Source of the DNA: Rubripirellula reticaptiva
GTDB taxonomy: Bacteria; Planctomycetota; Planctomycetia; Pirellulales; Pirellulaceae
DNA length: 64,000 nucleotides
NCBI RefSeq assembly: GCF_007860175.1
Contig: NZ_SJPX01000003.1
Coordinates: forward strand, 755,380 to 819,379
Reading direction: 5' to 3'
This document shows positions 61,655 to 64,000 of this stretch, in pieces. The stretch's first letter is position 1, and each line of letters opens with the position of its first letter. The notes below the pieces were generated by a model that did not search any database, was not told where the DNA came from, and saw only the letters and a list, made by a program, of their open reading frames with translations. Position numbers and translations under genes: made by a program.

Positions 61655-62416
61655 ATGAAGCCTTCGTCCGCTTATCCGTCTCGGGTGTTTCAAGACTCGT
61701 TTTTTGCGAAAAACCCTGGTGTTCGCCAGGTGTTCGAATTGTACGAATACCTGCCGGACGTGCTCTTTTATGCCAAAGACGCTCAGCATCGTTACATCGG
61801 TGCCAATCGGCGGACGTTGGTCGATGTGTTTGGCATGGAGAACGTTGATGAGTTGCTCGGTCGCACGGACTTAGATTTCCAACCGCCCGCACTCGCCGAG
61901 GCCTATCACGCCGAAGATCGGCGGGTGATGGAAGGTGGTAAAATCATTCCCAACCAAGTCTGGTTGGTGCCGCACGTTCGCGGAACTCCTCGCTGGTACG
62001 TTTCGACCAAAACGCCGCTGTTCAGTCCGGTCGGCGAAACGATCGGGATCGCCGGAGCGATGTATCCGGTCACCACCCGCGACGACCAATTGGCGTTCTT
62101 TCAAGAGCTGTCGCCAGTGATCCAGTACATCGATGATCATTATACCGAATCGATTTCAATGACAGAAATGGCGGCGCTCGCCAATCTATCGGCGACTCAC
62201 TTCAACACGCGCTTTCGAGCCGTCTTGCGATTGTCGCCAACCGAGTACGTGTTGTCTCGCCGTATTCAACAGGCTCAGCAGTTGCTGACTCAAACTGAAA
62301 AAACAATCATCGAAATCGCCTGCGAGATCGGCTTCTTCGATCAGAGCCATTTCACCAAACGTTTCCGGCGTGTGACAGGCTTAACGCCGCTGGGATACCG
62401 GAAGCGTTTTCGGTAA
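61655..62416 (+). CDS. PAS-AraC transcription regulator
   Basis: 253 residues from ATG 61655 (a TTG at 61637 is the only earlier start). PAS domain about 25-140 (YEYLPDVLFYAKDAQHRYIGAN, GRTDLDFQPPALAEAYHAED, WYVSTKTPLFSPVGETIGIAG), then an AraC double HTH about 150-252 (ISMTEMAALANLSATHFNTRF, IACEIGFFDQSHFTKRFRRVTG). It is divergent from the PSCyt/DUF1501 gene (160-base gap) and therefore its likely regulator. The GH16 gene converges on its other side. Confidence 0.9.
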   Translation: MKPSSAYPSRVFQDSFFAKNPGVRQVFELYEYLPDVLFYAKDAQHRYIGANRRTLVDVFGMENVDELLGRTDLDFQPPALAEAYHAEDRRVMEGGKIIPNQVWLVPHVRGTPRWYVSTKTPLFSPVGETIGIAGAMYPVTTRDDQLAFFQELSPVIQYIDDHYTESISMTEMAALANLSATHFNTRFRAVLRLSPTEYVLSRRIQQAQQLLTQTEKTIIEIACEIGFFDQSHFTKRFRRVTGLTPLGYRKRFR

Positions 62417-62437
62417 CCGGCACCGATATTTTCGCTA

Positions 62438-63628
62438 CTAGTTATTCGCAGCTTTCGTTTTGGTGTACCAGATCTGTCGCTCGATTCCGGACGCGACACC
62501 ATCCTCGTTCGTGTCGATCTCTTTGAAGTTTGATTCGACCTTGCTTTCGTTCCAGTTCCAGCCATTCTTGTCCCAGTTAGCTTTTTCTTTCACGATATAC
62601 GTTTGCATTGTCCAATCGGTCGACGCTGGTTTGGTCGCCGACCCGTTCATCGGCTTCTTTGTTACCAGTTTCTTTGACGGAATCGTTGCCGCCGTCGATG
62701 GCTGAAGGGAAGCGTACTTTGGGTTCTGCCAGACTCGTACATAATCAACCAGCATTGCAGTCGGAAATCCATCGGTCGTCGTTTCTTCCAGTGCCGGAAC
62801 TCGTTGTCCGTTCTTGTACGCTTCGAATGGGTGCCGTAAACCGAGCGACAAAGTGATGTGCATTGGCAGGTGCCAGTAAAGGTTGGGCTTGCGTCCGACT
62901 TCTTTGCCGTCGATGTACCAAACGATAGTTTCCGGCGTGTTTTCGACAGCGTAGATGTGGTAGTCGTCGCGAGGGTCCCAGGGCGAGTCGTACTCGTTTT
63001 TGCACATTTCAGGTTTCGAATTCGGCCGGATCCAATGTTTCTGGCCGTCGATCAGCAACTGAGTGTGCAAGTTGCAATCGATTCGATTGACTAAATGCCG
63101 AGATTTCGTTTCGTTGTCGAATTCACACTGCTGTAGTTCAACGATGTCAATTTCCGAATACGTCACGGTCTCGCCGTCTTTCGCTTGATAGCGGTTCGCG
63201 GGGCCTTTGCTGTGCAGCCAAAAACTCGGGCAGGCACCTGGATAAAGCGAGCAGCCTTTGATTCGGGCTTCGAAATATCCGTACGTGATGGTGCTGAAAC
63301 TTCGGGCGATGCCCGACGTATAAGCGAGTTTTTCGTTGCCGCGCTGGTGGTCATGCTGAACCATTTGCAGAGACATTGAGCCGTCCGCTTCAGACGTATT
63401 GTCCGGCTCCCAGCTCCAAGTGCCCCAATCTTCGGTGTTGATATTCCACTTCTTGGTGTCGACTTGGGACCCTTCGAATTCATCGGAAAACTCAGACGCG
63501 TACTTCCACTGGACGTCGCCCGCTTTTAAGACGTCACCCGTCGGTTGCGGATCCTGAGCCATCGAATTTGAGGTGATGGCAAGTGAAATGGCGCAAGCAG
63601 CGAGGGAGCGGCGTTTGAACTTGAGCAT
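62438..63628 (-). CDS. Secreted GH16 endo-glycanase (carrageenase/agarase-like) with C-terminal EF-hand-like end
   Basis: 396 residues, signal peptide to about 24 (SLAACAISLAITSNSMAQ). GH16 signature E159-I-D161-I-V-E164 has the extra residue (ExDxxE) that marks the carrageenase/agarase/laminarinase branch. The jelly-roll strands are visible (GYFEARIKGC, PSFWLHSKG, YHIYAVENTPETIVWYIDGKEVG, MLVDYVRVWQNP). After about 330 comes a linker and an EF-hand-like loop (DTNEDGVASGIE). It would cleave an algal galactan or beta-glucan; the subfamily cannot be decided here. Confidence 0.88.
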   Translation of the reverse strand: MLKFKRRSLAACAISLAITSNSMAQDPQPTGDVLKAGDVQWKYASEFSDEFEGSQVDTKKWNINTEDWGTWSWEPDNTSEADGSMSLQMVQHDHQRGNEKLAYTSGIARSFSTITYGYFEARIKGCSLYPGACPSFWLHSKGPANRYQAKDGETVTYSEIDIVELQQCEFDNETKSRHLVNRIDCNLHTQLLIDGQKHWIRPNSKPEMCKNEYDSPWDPRDDYHIYAVENTPETIVWYIDGKEVGRKPNLYWHLPMHITLSLGLRHPFEAYKNGQRVPALEETTTDGFPTAMLVDYVRVWQNPKYASLQPSTAATIPSKKLVTKKPMNGSATKPASTDWTMQTYIVKEKANWDKNGWNWNESKVESNFKEIDTNEDGVASGIERQIWYTKTKAANN

Positions 63629-63845
63629 GCGATTGAGTTTGCGTTGAAGAGAGACAGAGCGACTCCGGAGTGGAGTACGCCAAAAATATCCTTGCCGCCA
63701 CCGCAGCGGAAGAACCAGCGAGCGGCGTTAGAGAACGCGACGACTTAAACAATGTATCCGGGAACGCACCGTGTCACGCTTCAGATCAATGGGAAAAGTT
63801 TCGGTACGGCGACGTATGATCTTGTGAAGTAGAACTTTGTATTTG

Positions 63846-64000
63846 TTAGCGAACGCGATTCGGGCAATGCCAGATGACTTGATCGACATCGGCAAGTCGA
63901 GCCAGTCGTGTCAGTTCTGCTTCCAGTTTGTTGGTGCGCGAAACAGTCCATTGGATCCCTGGCTCGGCCCAAAGTTTCGACACTGCCAGCACGGACTTGT
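63846..64000 (-). CDS. Partial gene, C-terminal end of an unrecognised protein
   Basis: The minus-strand frame is open from the window edge to a TAA at 63846-63848, giving 50 residues (KSVLAVSKLWAEPGIQW at the start, QVIWHCPNRVR at the end). The composition is helical and protein-like, unlike the other frames here. The start lies beyond the window. I do not recognise the family. Confidence 0.5.
   Translation of the reverse strand, partial: KSVLAVSKLWAEPGIQWTVSRTNKLEAELTRLARLADVDQVIWHCPNRVR

Noticed and set aside
63781-63972. 63-codon minus-strand frame at the right edge
   Set aside because: Another frame (stop at 63846) is open to the window edge with better protein-like composition.

Overview
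The window looks like a chromosome segment of a marine planctomycete of the Pirellulaceae (Rhodopirellula-like). The call rests on gene content: planctomycete-type heme-binding proteins (a PVC-type CxxCH domain, a PSCyt1/DUF1549 protein and a DUF1501 piece), several formylglycine sulfatases, DUF1080 and ThuA proteins, an ECF sigma factor close to a Ser/Thr kinase, and a giant secreted protein whose N-terminus carries an LEPR-like motif (LEKRVMLAAD). Genes are spaced loosely on both strands, many starts lack a clear Shine-Dalgarno, and several are best placed by signal peptides. I see no rRNA, tRNA, CRISPR array, transposase, phage gene or replication origin.

Layout. 1-1626: 3' part of a secreted GH71/GH99-like protein. 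1854-4427: cytoplasmic hybrid histidine kinase and two response regulators (one operon). 4849-5964: enolase-superfamily dehydratase/epimerase. 6455-10038: translationally coupled PVC cytochrome c and beta-propeller dehydrogenase. 10039-14765: RND efflux pump and adaptor, ending back-to-back with the dehydrogenase. 14877-17684: sulfatase fused to a YHYH domain. 17779-23296: ECF sigma factor, an EF-hand/thioredoxin-fold protein and a Ser/Thr kinase. 23448-27950: ThuA protein, PPK2, CBS protein and class II fructose-bisphosphate aldolase, the last with a clear intrinsic terminator.

28102-47155 is the richest part and reads as a polysaccharide-degradation region: a minus-strand operon (sulfatase, GH2-GH43 fusion, SGNH acetylesterase), an XylR-like regulator with a perfect inverted repeat on its start, a LacZ-type GH2, a sodium-solute symporter coupled to a sulfatase, an esterase and a second, altered acetylesterase. 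A GH16 enzyme (62438-63628) fits the same theme. The likely logic is secretion of sulfatases, acetylesterases and glycosidases to strip sulfate and acetyl groups and cut a galactan/arabinan- or xylan-containing algal polysaccharide, with uptake by the symporter. The actual substrate is not shown by the sequence.

47436-63628 holds a desaturase, a TrkA-linked cation/proton antiporter, a DUF4347/LTD/CotH surface protein that seems to stop early, an exported KatG divergent from an OxyR-like regulator with both redox cysteines, a DUF1080 protein, and an apparent deletion chimera joining the front of a PSCyt1/DUF1549 protein to the tail of a DUF1501 protein, divergent from a PAS-AraC regulator. A partial unknown gene runs off the right edge.

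Most unusual items: the PSCyt/DUF1501 chimera, the sulfatase-YHYH fusion, the four-EF-hand protein with deiodinase/thioredoxin-like and DsbD-like cysteine pairs, the GH2-GH43 fusion, and the prematurely ending CotH/LTD protein. I did not find a defence system or a clearly new multi-gene system.
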